64,000 nt of DNA from Kiloniella laminariae DSM 19542 (GCF_000374005.1 NZ_KB893135.1:124001-188000); one strand, 5' to 3'; shown: positions 54,302 to 63,380, counted from the stretch's first letter. Numbers and translations are program-made. The notes: generated by a model not told the origin, from the sequence alone.

Positions 54302-55081
54302 ATGGGGATCGCACAGGATTTTGGCGGCGTGATGGGTTATTTTAGCCTTATAAAATTGATAGCTTATTGCCTATGGACCGGACGTAACGTTTTCTTACAA
54401 AGAAAATTTGAATTCATTCCCGGCGGGAAACACCCCGGCACCTGGTTCTATGCCGCCGTTCCCCCGGCTTTATGCTATCTCGCTCTATTTCTGCTCACAG
54501 CAATCGGGATTACCGATTTCCCGTTCTTCTATGATTTTATCGCGTATTTCGAGAAAACAATTCCTGTAGCTCAGCATGTGATTCATTATAAGAGTGCTTA
54601 TAACTTCCTTTTTTCAGTCGTACTCGTTTCCTACTCCATTGCATTTTTGTTCTTCCCGCGGGATCTGTATATTTTATGGAAAAGGAAAAATCATCTTAAA
54701 ATAGATCGTAAAGTATTGTGGCTGATCTTGAATATCATTCAGGCACGTAGCTGGATTGGTGTCACAAAATTTATTATAGCAACTCCCTTAATATTTCTCT
54801 TCATGGGATATACCGTCTTTATTTTATTATACGACACAAACCCTTTAGATTGTGACCTTTCCTCAGGTTCGGCTTTTGGAAACTATCTTATGGGAACCGG
54901 TGTGTGCAGCTCTGGATTTGTTTTGATCTGTTTGATGTACTTGCCTGTATGTATCTTTGGATTTTTATCCCTTGGTCTGCCCACATATCTCTTTTGTATC
55001 ACAGAGCTGTTTTCGGCCGATATGCCGCTAAGGAATAAAGAGGGCCTCATTGGAAGATCAAACAAATCAGGGATAAAGTAG
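54302..55081 (+). CDS. Hypothetical integral membrane protein
   Basis: 259 residues with about five to six membrane helices (YAAVPPALCYLALFLLTAIG, NFLFSVVLVSYSIAFLFFPR, FIIATPLIFLFMGYTVFILL, FVLICLMYLPVCIFGFLSLG). The start after GAGGAAA is good. No family is recognised. The DNA is AT-rich compared with the genes on both sides. It stands alone; the next gene begins 74 bp later. Confidence 0.7.
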   Translation: MGIAQDFGGVMGYFSLIKLIAYCLWTGRNVFLQRKFEFIPGGKHPGTWFYAAVPPALCYLALFLLTAIGITDFPFFYDFIAYFEKTIPVAQHVIHYKSAYNFLFSVVLVSYSIAFLFFPRDLYILWKRKNHLKIDRKVLWLILNIIQARSWIGVTKFIIATPLIFLFMGYTVFILLYDTNPLDCDLSSGSAFGNYLMGTGVCSSGFVLICLMYLPVCIFGFLSLGLPTYLFCITELFSADMPLRNKEGLIGRSNKSGIK

Positions 55082-55155
55082 GAAACACCGCCCCAATCCG
55101 GCACGGATATTGCTTCATAAGCTGTAGATTTTAACAGCTTTGCCAGGGCACTGAC

Positions 55156-55968
55156 ATGCAGATATCCAGCTCCTACTCTCTAAGGCCTTATAATCAGGAC
55201 GAAAAAGTAGACCTGCACCGGATGGTCGCAACGGAAAACTCTGCCGCGGCATCGCGAACAAGCGGCAAATCTGGTACGGCTTCGGCCACAGGCTCGGCAG
55301 AAGCTGCCCTGTCCTTCTCTGCCATGGGCAGCAATGTCCAGCTCACGGCGGCACAGTCCGCCGGGGTGAGCGGAACGGCGGCGACCAACAGTGGCGCTAC
55401 AGGTGCAGGTACAAATCCGGCCACAGCCAGCAGCAAGGTTACTCTCGGTAATACGGGTATGACCTCAACCACCGAGGCGCTGAACGGCACCGCCCGCACA
55501 CTTTTCACCGCGCAGCAGCTCGCGGCCATGGATGCCAAATCCGGTACAGGGGAAAGTGAGGCCGTGACCGAATTCCGGGATTTCATCGGCAAGACCCCGG
55601 CCGAACGCATGCGCGCCCAGATCCTCAAGGGTATGGGCCTCACCGAAGAAGAACTGGCTGCCCTATCGCCGGAAGAACGCAAGAAGGTCGAGATGCAGAT
55701 CTCGCGCATTATGGAAGAGAGCACCAAGCTATCGATCCGTGAAGACGGCCAGAGCCGGGAACAGCAACAGATCACCAGTGATGGCCCCGCTTTGGCCCCA
55801 ACCAATCTGGCCAGCGCCGGACAGATCAAGGGACAGCAGAACAGCCAGTCGGGCGGCAACGTCACCCCTGATATCGCCCCTGATATCGCCGGGTCCGGCA
55901 GCCCCGACGCCCGCGAGCAAAATAGCCGCGCTATCGAAAGCCTGCTCGGCGAGAACATGATCAGCTAG
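55156..55968 (+). CDS. Hypothetical low-complexity protein with a conserved C-terminal segment
   Basis: 270 residues. Residues 1-115 are Ala/Ser/Thr/Gly-rich and probably unstructured. A compact, charged helical segment follows (EFRDFIGKTPAERMRAQILK, LTEEELAALSPEERKKVEMQ) that is typical of alphaproteobacterial conserved hypothetical proteins. The tail includes a duplicated PDIAPDIA (12-bp units). No signal peptide is seen. Function unknown. A small palindrome TCAGGAT-TAT-ATCCTGA (56006-56022) follows the gene. Confidence 0.75.
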   Translation: MQISSSYSLRPYNQDEKVDLHRMVATENSAAASRTSGKSGTASATGSAEAALSFSAMGSNVQLTAAQSAGVSGTAATNSGATGAGTNPATASSKVTLGNTGMTSTTEALNGTARTLFTAQQLAAMDAKSGTGESEAVTEFRDFIGKTPAERMRAQILKGMGLTEEELAALSPEERKKVEMQISRIMEESTKLSIREDGQSREQQQITSDGPALAPTNLASAGQIKGQQNSQSGGNVTPDIAPDIAGSGSPDAREQNSRAIESLLGENMIS

Positions 55969-56077
55969 GGCCGTTGGCTCTCCAGACCTTTGGGTGATCA
56001 CCTCAGGATTATATCCTGAAGGCAAACGCTCTCCTGACCAGGCGTGTCAGCGCAGCTTCACATCACCTTTGCGGCAC

Positions 56078-57271
56078 TCAGATATCAGGGAACAACCCCG
56101 GCATCCAGCGCCCGGCGTATTTCGCAGGGAAGGCCAGTTTCAACGGCGCACGTGTCGAGCTGCTGCAAAGCGCCCCTACCTCAAGCAAGGCAGATGTCAC
56201 GCGCCGTGCCACGCGTTCACTTGTTCCAAGAAGCTCCGTAACCTCGCCGCGTGGCAACTCCCCCTGAAACAGAACGGCACGCAAGACCCTGTCCGATCTG
56301 GCGGGCAAGACACCCGCGCGCATCTCTTCTTCTGCCCAGATCAGAATGCGATCGCGCAGACGTTCTGGGCGCATGAGATTTTCCATAAAAGCCACCTGAT
56401 CAATGCAGATGCCAAGAAAAAAAGAGGTGAACTTGGCGAGGGCGGCTTCACTCAAGGTTCCGCGCCCGTCGCGATCGCCACGCCGGGGTGCATCGCAAGC
56501 AGCAAGATGACGTTTATAATCGGCTTCATTGCGGGCCAGACCGCGCGCGACAGACCACAGACCTTTGCTGTCCAGTGTTTTACACAATATCGCATGGGAC
56601 ATCAGCCGGGCCACACGCCCGTTGCCATCCAGAAAGGGATGAACCCAGAGCAAACGATGATGGGCGCAGGCTGCAGTCAAGACAGAAGCAATCCGGCCCG
56701 GCTGGCGATAGGCTTCGTCCATTCGTTCCAGAAAGCGGGGAACAGCACCAGGGCTGATCGCAACATGACGCCCGACCACGACATCCTGATTGCGCAAAAC
56801 GCCGGGGATAACGGGAACAGGATCTCCGGTTACCGGGTTTTCGACAAACTTAAGCTCCGGTGGCAAGAGATCATAAAAGCGTTTGTGAATTTCGATAATG
56901 CTCGCAGGCGCGAAGGCAGGATCGTGCAACCCGCCCTGGTCAATCCACTTCTGCACCTCTATGTGCGCCCTGGCCTCCAGCTGCAGATCACGCTGCTCCG
57001 GATCCGTACTATAGTCATCTTGCAGGGCGCGCTCTATATCGACGGGATGGGTATTATGCCCTTCGATCAGGTTGCTGTAATAACAGTTCATCGAACGTAC
57101 CAGATCAGCAAGGGCATCGGCAATGGAGGCTGGCAAGCTTGCCCCAAAAGCCGCCGTGGCTTGCGCCAGCTCCAGCGCCTGATCATTCAAAGCCGCGCGA
57201 TACGGAGCATTTTCCGCGACCATCAAAGGCTCGAACACCCCTATACTCTCGTCATCATCTCGTCCTGCCAT
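56078..57271 (-). CDS. Fic family AMPylase with N-terminal inhibitory helix
   Basis: 397 residues. The catalytic motif HPFLDGNGRVARLM (His211) is canonical, and the class II inhibitory helix motif is present ahead of it as YYSNLIEGH (Ser66 to Glu70). A C-terminal winged helix (DRVLRAVLFQGELPRGEVTE, LLGTSERVARRVTSALLEVG) completes the usual Fic/DUF4172-type layout. Such enzymes transfer AMP to protein targets and are released by autoAMPylation. Regulation could use the two 19-bp elements upstream. No toxin-antitoxin partner is adjacent. Confidence 0.95.
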   Translation of the reverse strand: MAGRDDDESIGVFEPLMVAENAPYRAALNDQALELAQATAAFGASLPASIADALADLVRSMNCYYSNLIEGHNTHPVDIERALQDDYSTDPEQRDLQLEARAHIEVQKWIDQGGLHDPAFAPASIIEIHKRFYDLLPPELKFVENPVTGDPVPVIPGVLRNQDVVVGRHVAISPGAVPRFLERMDEAYRQPGRIASVLTAACAHHRLLWVHPFLDGNGRVARLMSHAILCKTLDSKGLWSVARGLARNEADYKRHLAACDAPRRGDRDGRGTLSEAALAKFTSFFLGICIDQVAFMENLMRPERLRDRILIWAEEEMRAGVLPARSDRVLRAVLFQGELPRGEVTELLGTSERVARRVTSALLEVGALCSSSTRAPLKLAFPAKYAGRWMPGLFPDI

Positions 57272-57281
57272 CTACACCTTT

Positions 57282-57389
57282 TGGCCACTTTAATGGCCGG
57301 AATGATTTTTACATTAACTAAATAATAACATAATTTTGATTAATTTTGTAACTTAAATTACCCCAATATATGGCCGCTTTAATGGCCGG
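57282..57389. promoter_or_regulatory. Pair of 19-bp elements upstream of fic
   Basis: TGGCCACTTTAATGGCCGG (57282-57300) and TGGCCGCTTTAATGGCCGG (57371-57389) differ by one base and are 89 bp apart in an otherwise AT-rich leader. Each contains a GGCC-N8-GGCC dyad. The first lies 11 bp before the fic start codon. They look like operator sites, possibly for the Fic winged helix itself. Confidence 0.6.
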
Positions 57390-57562
57390 TTTATTTTCGC
57401 CCGTCATCCGAAATCCACCAAGTCTGGAAACATTCTTACATTGCCCCATTTCGCCTGCGATTTTCCCGGCGTTAATGTGCCGGGCTAGGGATAAGCAAAC
57501 CGGAACCGGAGCCAGAGTTTCAGGCTTGCTCCAGCTTAAAAACCCAAATGCTTTAAATGGCC

Positions 57563-58378
57563 TCACTTCATCGCCGTGATGACATGGGCCTGGATTTTGG
57601 CTTCGACCGGGCCGTTGCCATAACGTTCGGCGATATGGGATGCGGCTGTGTTGGTCACATGCTCCAGCAGGCTGGCATCGCGCACCTCGATCTCGTTGCG
57701 CAGGGGCGTTCCCTGACAATAGGCAAGGGCCGGATGGCGCGGGCTGGCTGCCCGGCTGGTCCCGGCGCGGGTCTCGATTGTTACCTCGCTGAATCCCGCC
57801 TGTTTCAGCTCGCGTTCGATGGTGGTCCGCTCGTGATAACCATGCGGGGTACGCGCCATAAACAGCGGCGGATCTTCGGGAAAAACGCTGCCCGCGGCCT
57901 GTGTCACCAGATCGGCAAAGACATTCTCGCGGATGTGATCCCAGACGTTGAAGACAAAACAGCCCCCGGGCTTGAGCAGCCGCGCCGCCTCGGTAAAACC
58001 CTTGACCCGATCAGGGAAAAACATCACTCCAAACTGGCAGAGCACCACGTCAAAACTGGCATCGGCAAAAGGCAGATCCAGCGCATCGGCCTGTTGCCAT
58101 TCCAGCGCGCAGTCGTGCGGTCCCTGCTTTTTCGCCGCATGATCCAGCATCGGCTGATTGAGGTCGCTGACCACATAACGCACATCCGCACCCAGCTGCG
58201 GGGCCAGTACTCTTGGCACCACCCCACTACCCGCAGCAGTTTCCAGCACCGCGGCAGGATGCAGGCCCACCACCCGTTCAGCCAGATCGCGAGCATAGTC
58301 CTCGAATATCAGGGGAACCAGATAGCTGTCGTAAAACTCGGGGATGGAACCGGTGAAGATCTTGTCACTCTCGGACAT
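57563..58378 (-). CDS. Class I SAM-dependent methyltransferase
   Basis: 271 residues. Motif I is AAVLETAAGSGVVPRVLAPQ, the acidic residue at the end of strand 2 is in YVVSDLNQPML, and QADALDLPFADASFDVVLCQ and EAARLLKPGGCFVF form motifs II-III. GGGAG precedes the ATG. The fold is of the Ubi/COQ5-like small-molecule type, with no substrate readable. It stands alone. Confidence 0.92.
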   Translation of the reverse strand: MSESDKIFTGSIPEFYDSYLVPLIFEDYARDLAERVVGLHPAAVLETAAGSGVVPRVLAPQLGADVRYVVSDLNQPMLDHAAKKQGPHDCALEWQQADALDLPFADASFDVVLCQFGVMFFPDRVKGFTEAARLLKPGGCFVFNVWDHIRENVFADLVTQAAGSVFPEDPPLFMARTPHGYHERTTIERELKQAGFSEVTIETRAGTSRAASPRHPALAYCQGTPLRNEIEVRDASLLEHVTNTAASHIAERYGNGPVEAKIQAHVITAMK

Positions 58379-58472
58379 GCGCGGGTCTCCCTGTTATTTT
58401 GTTATCCCGACCACAACAGAGCCGTTTGCAAAAGCTTACGTGAATTACCTGCAGAAGGGAAATCAGACCTGG

Positions 58473-59546
58473 TCAGGTTCTTTCTGACAACTCTGTTTCT
58501 GGCAACTCTGTTTCTGGCTGACCAGTTTCCAGCGGAAAATGCAGCACGGCCAGCGAGCCCTTGCCCACAATGCTGCGCAGGCAAAACCGCCCGCCGTGCA
58601 GCTCGACCAGTGACTTGACGATCGGCAACCCCAGTCCGGTACTGCCCAAACCCGTGTTACCCAGACCTGTGTTATCCTGGCCCCTGTTATCCTGGCCTGT
58701 GTTATCCTGGCCTGTGTTATCCGATTTGGAGGAAATCACATAGGCACTGCGGGCCTGACCAAAGGGCAAAAGCACCTTGTCCATGTCCTTTTTGTCAATT
58801 CCAATCCCGCTGTCGGCCACAGCCAACAGGGCCTCCCGGCTGCAACGGCGAAAGTGGACCAGGATCTGTCCGCCCGGATTGGTGTATTTCACGGCGTTGG
58901 ACAGCAGATTGAGCAGCATCTGATACAGCGCCCGCCCGTCCGCCTGCAAGCTGTGCCCGCTCCCCTGCAGGCGATAGTCCAGGGTAATGTTTTTGGTCGA
59001 GGCGGTCTGTTGCAACATCCGGATCGCGGTCTTGATTGTTTTTTTCACATCAACCTTTTCCCAGACAATTTCGTACTCCCCGGAATTGATCTTGGAAAAG
59101 CTGAGCAGGTCGTTGATCAGGCTCAGAAGATGCTGGCCGCTCTGGTGGATCAGACCAATATATTCCTTGTACTGCGCATTGCCGATCTGCCCGAACATTT
59201 CATAGTGGATGCATTCGGAAAAGCCGATGATTGCATTGAGCGGGGTGCGCAGTTCGTGGCTCATACAGGCCAGGAATTCCTCGCGCGCAGCGGTGGCTTC
59301 CAGCAGTTCCTCGGTCCGCTCCTCAACCTTCTGTTCCAGCGTCGCATTCAGTTCCCGCAAGGCCCGGTTGGCCCGGAAAAGCTCAATGCTCTTTTCCTCA
59401 AGCAATACCTCGGCCGCCTCTCGCGCCGACTTCTCACGCAGATACCGCTTGCGGGAAACCGGAAGGTCGTCCTGGTTGCTCCCGATTTCTGCCCCGGCTT
59501 TTGCGCCGGATGGCTTAGGGGAACCTCTGTGCGCAGCGCCTGTCAT
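58473..59546 (-). CDS. Histidine kinase of an H-NOX signalling pair
   Basis: 357 residues, no membrane segment and no PAS domain. A coiled coil (40-85) leads to the DHp helix with phospho-acceptor His97 (MSHELRTPLNAIIGFS), then the N box (LLNLLSNAVKYTNPGG), G1 (VADSGIGIDKKD) and G2 (STGLGLPIV). Between G1 and G2, at residues of about 273-302, is a run of 15-bp units ending in N/S-TGLG. The start overlaps the H-NOX stop (ATGA). In other bacteria NO bound to H-NOX inhibits the partner kinase, so this pair probably reports NO. The C-terminal ETELPETELSERT is another 15-bp duplication. Confidence 0.92.
   Translation of the reverse strand: MTGAAHRGSPKPSGAKAGAEIGSNQDDLPVSRKRYLREKSAREAAEVLLEEKSIELFRANRALRELNATLEQKVEERTEELLEATAAREEFLACMSHELRTPLNAIIGFSECIHYEMFGQIGNAQYKEYIGLIHQSGQHLLSLINDLLSFSKINSGEYEIVWEKVDVKKTIKTAIRMLQQTASTKNITLDYRLQGSGHSLQADGRALYQMLLNLLSNAVKYTNPGGQILVHFRRCSREALLAVADSGIGIDKKDMDKVLLPFGQARSAYVISSKSDNTGQDNTGQDNRGQDNTGLGNTGLGSTGLGLPIVKSLVELHGGRFCLRSIVGKGSLAVLHFPLETGQPETELPETELSERT
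58639..58728. repeat. 15-bp tandem repeat in the kinase ATP lid, six units
   Basis: Six units (58639, 58654, 58669, 58684, 58699, 58714) encode on the minus strand NTGQD, NTGQD, NRGQD, NTGLG, NTGLG and STGLG. The last units equal the kinase G2 box, so the array seems to have grown from that motif. Confidence 0.93.
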
Positions 59547-60100
59547 GCCGGATCGTCCGCCTGTTTACACAGAACAAAACGCGCCTCTGTCCCCTGCCCG
59601 GCGGAAAGATCCTCAACCGAGAGCGTGATCTTTTCCCCGAAATAGACAATAGCCCCGGCAATCAGTCCCTCAGCCAGTGCGGCAAAAGGTCGACTGGAAC
59701 GATAGAGCAGCTCGAAAGAGTTTTCGTCCGGCCAGTCATGGGAAAAATGCGGCAGTTCCGCATCGGGATAAAGCTTGTGCACCTCGGGGTGGATCACATC
59801 GTTGATTTTGGTCAGGAAGGCAAAACAGCTGGTTTTCTCGGCAAAAAACACCGGATACCTCTTGCCGAAGCTGGCAAAGAGATATTCCCCGAACAGCTTC
59901 ATCAACGCAGCCCGTTCTTTCCCGGTTTCCCGCGACAGGACCTCAACCAGGGTAATCATTTCATTAAAATCATAGGTGCCGACCGCGGTATAGCTGCCCC
60001 CGGAAGGCAGATCTGCCACTTCTATCAGGCGGTCACAGAACTCTTCGCCAAAGCGACCGTCGACCATCTCGAGGAATTCGGTAAAAACGATACCTTTCAT
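59543..60100 (-). CDS. H-NOX (heme NO/oxygen-binding) sensor
   Basis: 185 residues from the ATG at 60100, preceded by GGAGGG; the longer frame to 60217 has no similarity. Heme ligands and contacts are present: proximal His104 in DVIHPEVHKLYPDAELP and the YxSxR motif as YRSSR (Tyr133, Ser135, Arg137). The distal side starts MKGIVFTEFLEMVDGRFGEE. The last residues overlap the histidine kinase gene, giving a typical H-NOX/kinase operon. It probably binds NO and controls the kinase. No response regulator is adjacent. Confidence 0.95.
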   Translation of the reverse strand: MKGIVFTEFLEMVDGRFGEEFCDRLIEVADLPSGGSYTAVGTYDFNEMITLVEVLSRETGKERAALMKLFGEYLFASFGKRYPVFFAEKTSCFAFLTKINDVIHPEVHKLYPDAELPHFSHDWPDENSFELLYRSSRPFAALAEGLIAGAIVYFGEKITLSVEDLSAGQGTEARFVLCKQADDPA

Positions 60101-60485
60101 CTGGCCCTCCCTGCAACAGGGTTTCAGGTAGCAAGAGGCCGATATAGAAAGCCCCGGAACTGGCTTCCCCGGCAACAGAGCGTTTGTTTGACAGCCACAG
60201 TTCCGGCTTTGCAGCAACAGAAGGAAAAGCAGCCTGCCTCTTGTACCAGCTCAACAGACTAGCAGCTTTGTCTTAATGAAAGTTGAAGTGCACTGTTCCC
60301 TACAGTCCCGGCAGGAAGCACGGAACAGCCTGAAAACAGGCAGCCTGCTGGAAAAAACAGGCATTCTGCTGACGGATCACCGGATAAGCGATAAACCACC
60401 CTGAGAATAGTTTTGGCATTTCTGGTCGCGCGATACTATCTCTGGTACAGATGCTTTCGCCCGCAAGAAAACAAGAGTAGCCGCC
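60101..60485. other. Intergenic region between the H-NOX operon and selO
   Basis: 385 bp, no gene. It must hold the divergent promoters. Near 60325-60375 a loose repeat occurs (acaggcagcctgctgg, acaggcattctgctga). Confidence 0.5.
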
Positions 60486-62192
60486 GTGACCCCTAAAAAA
60501 CCAGCCTCCCAGAAATCAGTTTCAGGGAAATCAATTTCAGGGAAACCAGATTCAGGGAAACCTGCTCCCCAAAAACCGGAGACGGGCCTGCATATTGCCT
60601 TCGACAACAGCTTTGCCCGGCTGCACGAAGCCTTTTATACCAAGCAGAACCCGCAGCCGGTCTCGACCCCGGCGCTGATCAAGGTCAATGAAGAACTGGC
60701 GGATCTTCTGGACATTTCGGCTGAGGCTCTCGTCTCTGACCAAGGTCTGGCGGTACTGGCGGGCAACGCCATTCCCGAAGGCGCAGAGCCCCTCGCTGCC
60801 GTCTATGCCGGACATCAGTTCGGCGGCTGGAGCCCGAGACTGGGCGATGGACGCGCCATTCTGCTGGGTGAAGTCGTGGGCAAGGATGGCATCCGCCGCG
60901 ATATCCAGCTCAAGGGATCGGGGCGCACGCCCTATTCGCGCAATGGTGATGGCCGCGCTGCGTTGGGTCCGGTCTTGCGTGAATATCTGGTCAGCGAAGC
61001 CATGGCTGCGCTGGGTATCCCCACCACCCGCGCGCTGGCGGCCGTAACAACGGGCGACCCCGTGTTCCGCGAAACCACGTTGCCCGGTGCCATCATTACC
61101 CGCGTGGCGCAAAGCCATATCCGCGTCGGCACTTTCCAGTATCACTATTCCCGCCAAGACGTTGGCGCCCTGCAGATGCTGCTCGACCATGTGATTGATC
61201 GCCACTATCCCGAGCTGAAATCCGCCCCCCAACCCGCTGTTGCCCTGATCTGGGCCGTGGCTGCCCGACAGGCCGAACTGATCGCCCGCTGGATGCAGGT
61301 CGGCTTTATCCATGGTGTGATGAACACCGACAACATGTCAGTGGCGGGCGAGACCATCGACTTTGGCCCCTGCGCCTTTATCGACCGCTTTGACCCCGCG
61401 ACGGTCTTCAGTTCAATCGACGAAGGCGGGCGCTATGCCTGGTCGAACCAGCCTGCCATCGGCCACTGGAACCTCTCGCGCCTTGCCCAATCCCTCGTGC
61501 CGCTACTGCCCGCCGATGCCGAAGGCAATATCGATGTCGCCGAAATCCAGGAAGCGGTCAACAGCTTTGAACCCGCCTTCCAGAGCGCCTTCTACGGCGG
61601 CTTTGCCCGCAAGCTCGGCCTGTTGAGCCCCCAGGAGGGTGACAGCGCCTTTGTCGAAACCACGCTGGAACTGCTGGACAATCAGGAGGTGGATTTCACG
61701 CTGTTCTTCCGCCACCTAACCCGCTACGCCACAGAACAGACAGAACTGGCGGGGCTGGCAGTAAAAGGGTCAGCCCCGGCGGGGCCAGCTGTAAAGGGGC
61801 CCGCAATAAAAGGGTCAGATGATAGTGAAAAGGCCCCGGCGGAACCCGCAGCAGGCGGCAGTGCCGAAAGCGACCTCGCCGCCCTCTTCGCCGCCCCGAC
61901 CGCGCTGAACGACCCGGCAACGGGCTGGCTGGCCCAGTGGCACAACCGCCTGTTACAGGAAACCACCAGCCCGGCCGAACGCGTCAAAACCATGCAGGCC
62001 GTCAACCCGGTCTTCATCCCGCGCAACCACCGGGTCGAGGAAATGATCGCCGCCGCCCAGTCCGGCGACTACGCCCCCTTCGAAAAACTGCTGGCAATCC
62101 TCTCCCGCCCCTACGACGAACAACCCGAAAACAGCGTCTTCGAAGCTCCGCCCACAGACAATAAGCCCTACCGGACTTTTTGTGGGACTTAA
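60486..62192 (+). CDS. selO: Protein adenylyltransferase SelO
   Basis: 568 residues from a GTG at 60486. SelO pseudokinases transfer AMP to protein Ser, Thr or Tyr in redox homeostasis. Landmarks are AGHQFGGWSPRLGDGRAILL, QLKGSGRTPYSRNGDGRAAL, the active-site Asp282 in HGVMNTDNMSV and FGPCAFIDRFDP. Two insertions make it longer than usual (about 480-500): an N-terminal (S/G)K-P repeat (residues 3-35, 15-bp units) and a VKGSAPAGPAVKGPAIKGS stretch near residue 425. C-terminal Cys (FCGT) matches the family. Confidence 0.94.
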   Translation: MTPKKPASQKSVSGKSISGKPDSGKPAPQKPETGLHIAFDNSFARLHEAFYTKQNPQPVSTPALIKVNEELADLLDISAEALVSDQGLAVLAGNAIPEGAEPLAAVYAGHQFGGWSPRLGDGRAILLGEVVGKDGIRRDIQLKGSGRTPYSRNGDGRAALGPVLREYLVSEAMAALGIPTTRALAAVTTGDPVFRETTLPGAIITRVAQSHIRVGTFQYHYSRQDVGALQMLLDHVIDRHYPELKSAPQPAVALIWAVAARQAELIARWMQVGFIHGVMNTDNMSVAGETIDFGPCAFIDRFDPATVFSSIDEGGRYAWSNQPAIGHWNLSRLAQSLVPLLPADAEGNIDVAEIQEAVNSFEPAFQSAFYGGFARKLGLLSPQEGDSAFVETTLELLDNQEVDFTLFFRHLTRYATEQTELAGLAVKGSAPAGPAVKGPAIKGSDDSEKAPAEPAAGGSAESDLAALFAAPTALNDPATGWLAQWHNRLLQETTSPAERVKTMQAVNPVFIPRNHRVEEMIAAAQSGDYAPFEKLLAILSRPYDEQPENSVFEAPPTDNKPYRTFCGT

Positions 62193-62202
62193 ATGATCGT
62201 AT

Positions 62203-63222
62203 TTACGTGTTCCTAAAAGCCCATCCTTTACATTTTTCGTATGAAAAAACCTGTGTCCAGGCGCTTTCGATTATTGCATCATCGATACGATTGATCAGTT
62301 CTTTGGTTTTTTCCTTATCCATTGCCTGACAGGAAAAATGGGCAAAATTCTGAATATTCCACTGATCAGGATAACGGGATAACACATCATCAATTCCCTC
62401 TTTCATCAAAGACCAGCTCACTCTCGATTTTGTAAAAGCCACCATCCAAAGGCTTCCATGATTTGCCGACCAGTAAATCCGGGCATAAATCCCCTTACCT
62501 TCTTGATCTTCGGTGTATTCGATTGCCTTCCGGGCAAAATCCTCCAGTTCCTGAACGGTTCCATGCCAGCTGGGATGATAGTATCCCCCACCCGAAAAAT
62601 AAGAGCCGTAATAATAAGGACCAGCTTGTATTGCTTCACTAAAAAGAGCCTCAAAGTCCTTTTTCGGCCAAGCTTCCACCTTGGCTATATCAAGCATATT
62701 TGCATACCAGTGGGGATCTTTGCTCCCGACCTCTCTGTGTCGTAAAAGATAGGCACGCGCCTTTGCAATCAGCTTATGGAATTTTATCCGCTGTTCCTGT
62801 GTTACCGTGTTTGCATATCGAGTTCCTCGAACCCTCCAAGCCTGATCCTGCAAGATGATTGCATAAGCAATATGTGGCGTAGGAGAACCCGGTTGTTTTT
62901 TTGCCCAGGACAGCGCTCTATTTTCCATCATCGACCAATAATCTTGGGATATATTAAACATCCTATCCGGCGCAGAAAAACCTTTGTAAAAGTAATCTAG
63001 CTTCCACAATCCGCTAGACATTCGCTCTCCACTGTCTCTGTAATGATCTGATATTCTGGATAATTCTTCGAAATTCCGCTCAGAAAACAGAACACGTGTT
63101 TTATTAAAGAGGTCGGCTCTCTCTGACAGCTCATCTGCAATCGCCTGAGAGAAACAAAGAACTAACAAACCTGACAAAATCAAGACTATGTATCTGATTT
63201 TATTATCGATCACGAACCACAT
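62203..63222 (-). CDS. DUF4034 domain protein, exported
   Basis: 339 residues from the ATG at 63222, preceded by GGGGTG; an upstream in-frame start to 63294 lacks this. A signal peptide (YIVLILSGLLVLCFSQAIAD) is followed by a helical, tetratricopeptide-like body with DUF4034 landmarks (QAWRVRGTRYANTVTQEQRI, KDPHWYANMLDIAKVEAWPK, PYYYGSYFSGGGYYHPSWHG). The DNA is AT-rich. It converges on selO with only 10 bp between stops. Function unknown. Confidence 0.85.
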   Translation of the reverse strand: MWFVIDNKIRYIVLILSGLLVLCFSQAIADELSERADLFNKTRVLFSERNFEELSRISDHYRDSGERMSSGLWKLDYFYKGFSAPDRMFNISQDYWSMMENRALSWAKKQPGSPTPHIAYAIILQDQAWRVRGTRYANTVTQEQRIKFHKLIAKARAYLLRHREVGSKDPHWYANMLDIAKVEAWPKKDFEALFSEAIQAGPYYYGSYFSGGGYYHPSWHGTVQELEDFARKAIEYTEDQEGKGIYARIYWSANHGSLWMVAFTKSRVSWSLMKEGIDDVLSRYPDQWNIQNFAHFSCQAMDKEKTKELINRIDDAIIESAWTQVFSYEKCKGWAFRNT

Positions 63223-63380
63223 CGGCACCCCCTGCAGATCCCTGAACAGCACTCCCAAAAACAAGTGCTCTGTCCAGATCATCATTTCCTTCATAGGTTT
63301 ATAATTTGTAAAATATACAATTATAGATATCTATTCCTGAAAATGCCGAGACAGCAGAAACACTCCTTACCCCAGGCCGC

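Noticed and set aside
55994-57325. Plus-strand frame of 443 codons
   Set aside because: It is antisense to the Fic gene, whose HPFxDGNGR motif and domain order are unmistakable.
57557-58618. Plus-strand frame of 353 codons
   Set aside because: It is antisense to the methyltransferase gene and has no recognisable domain.
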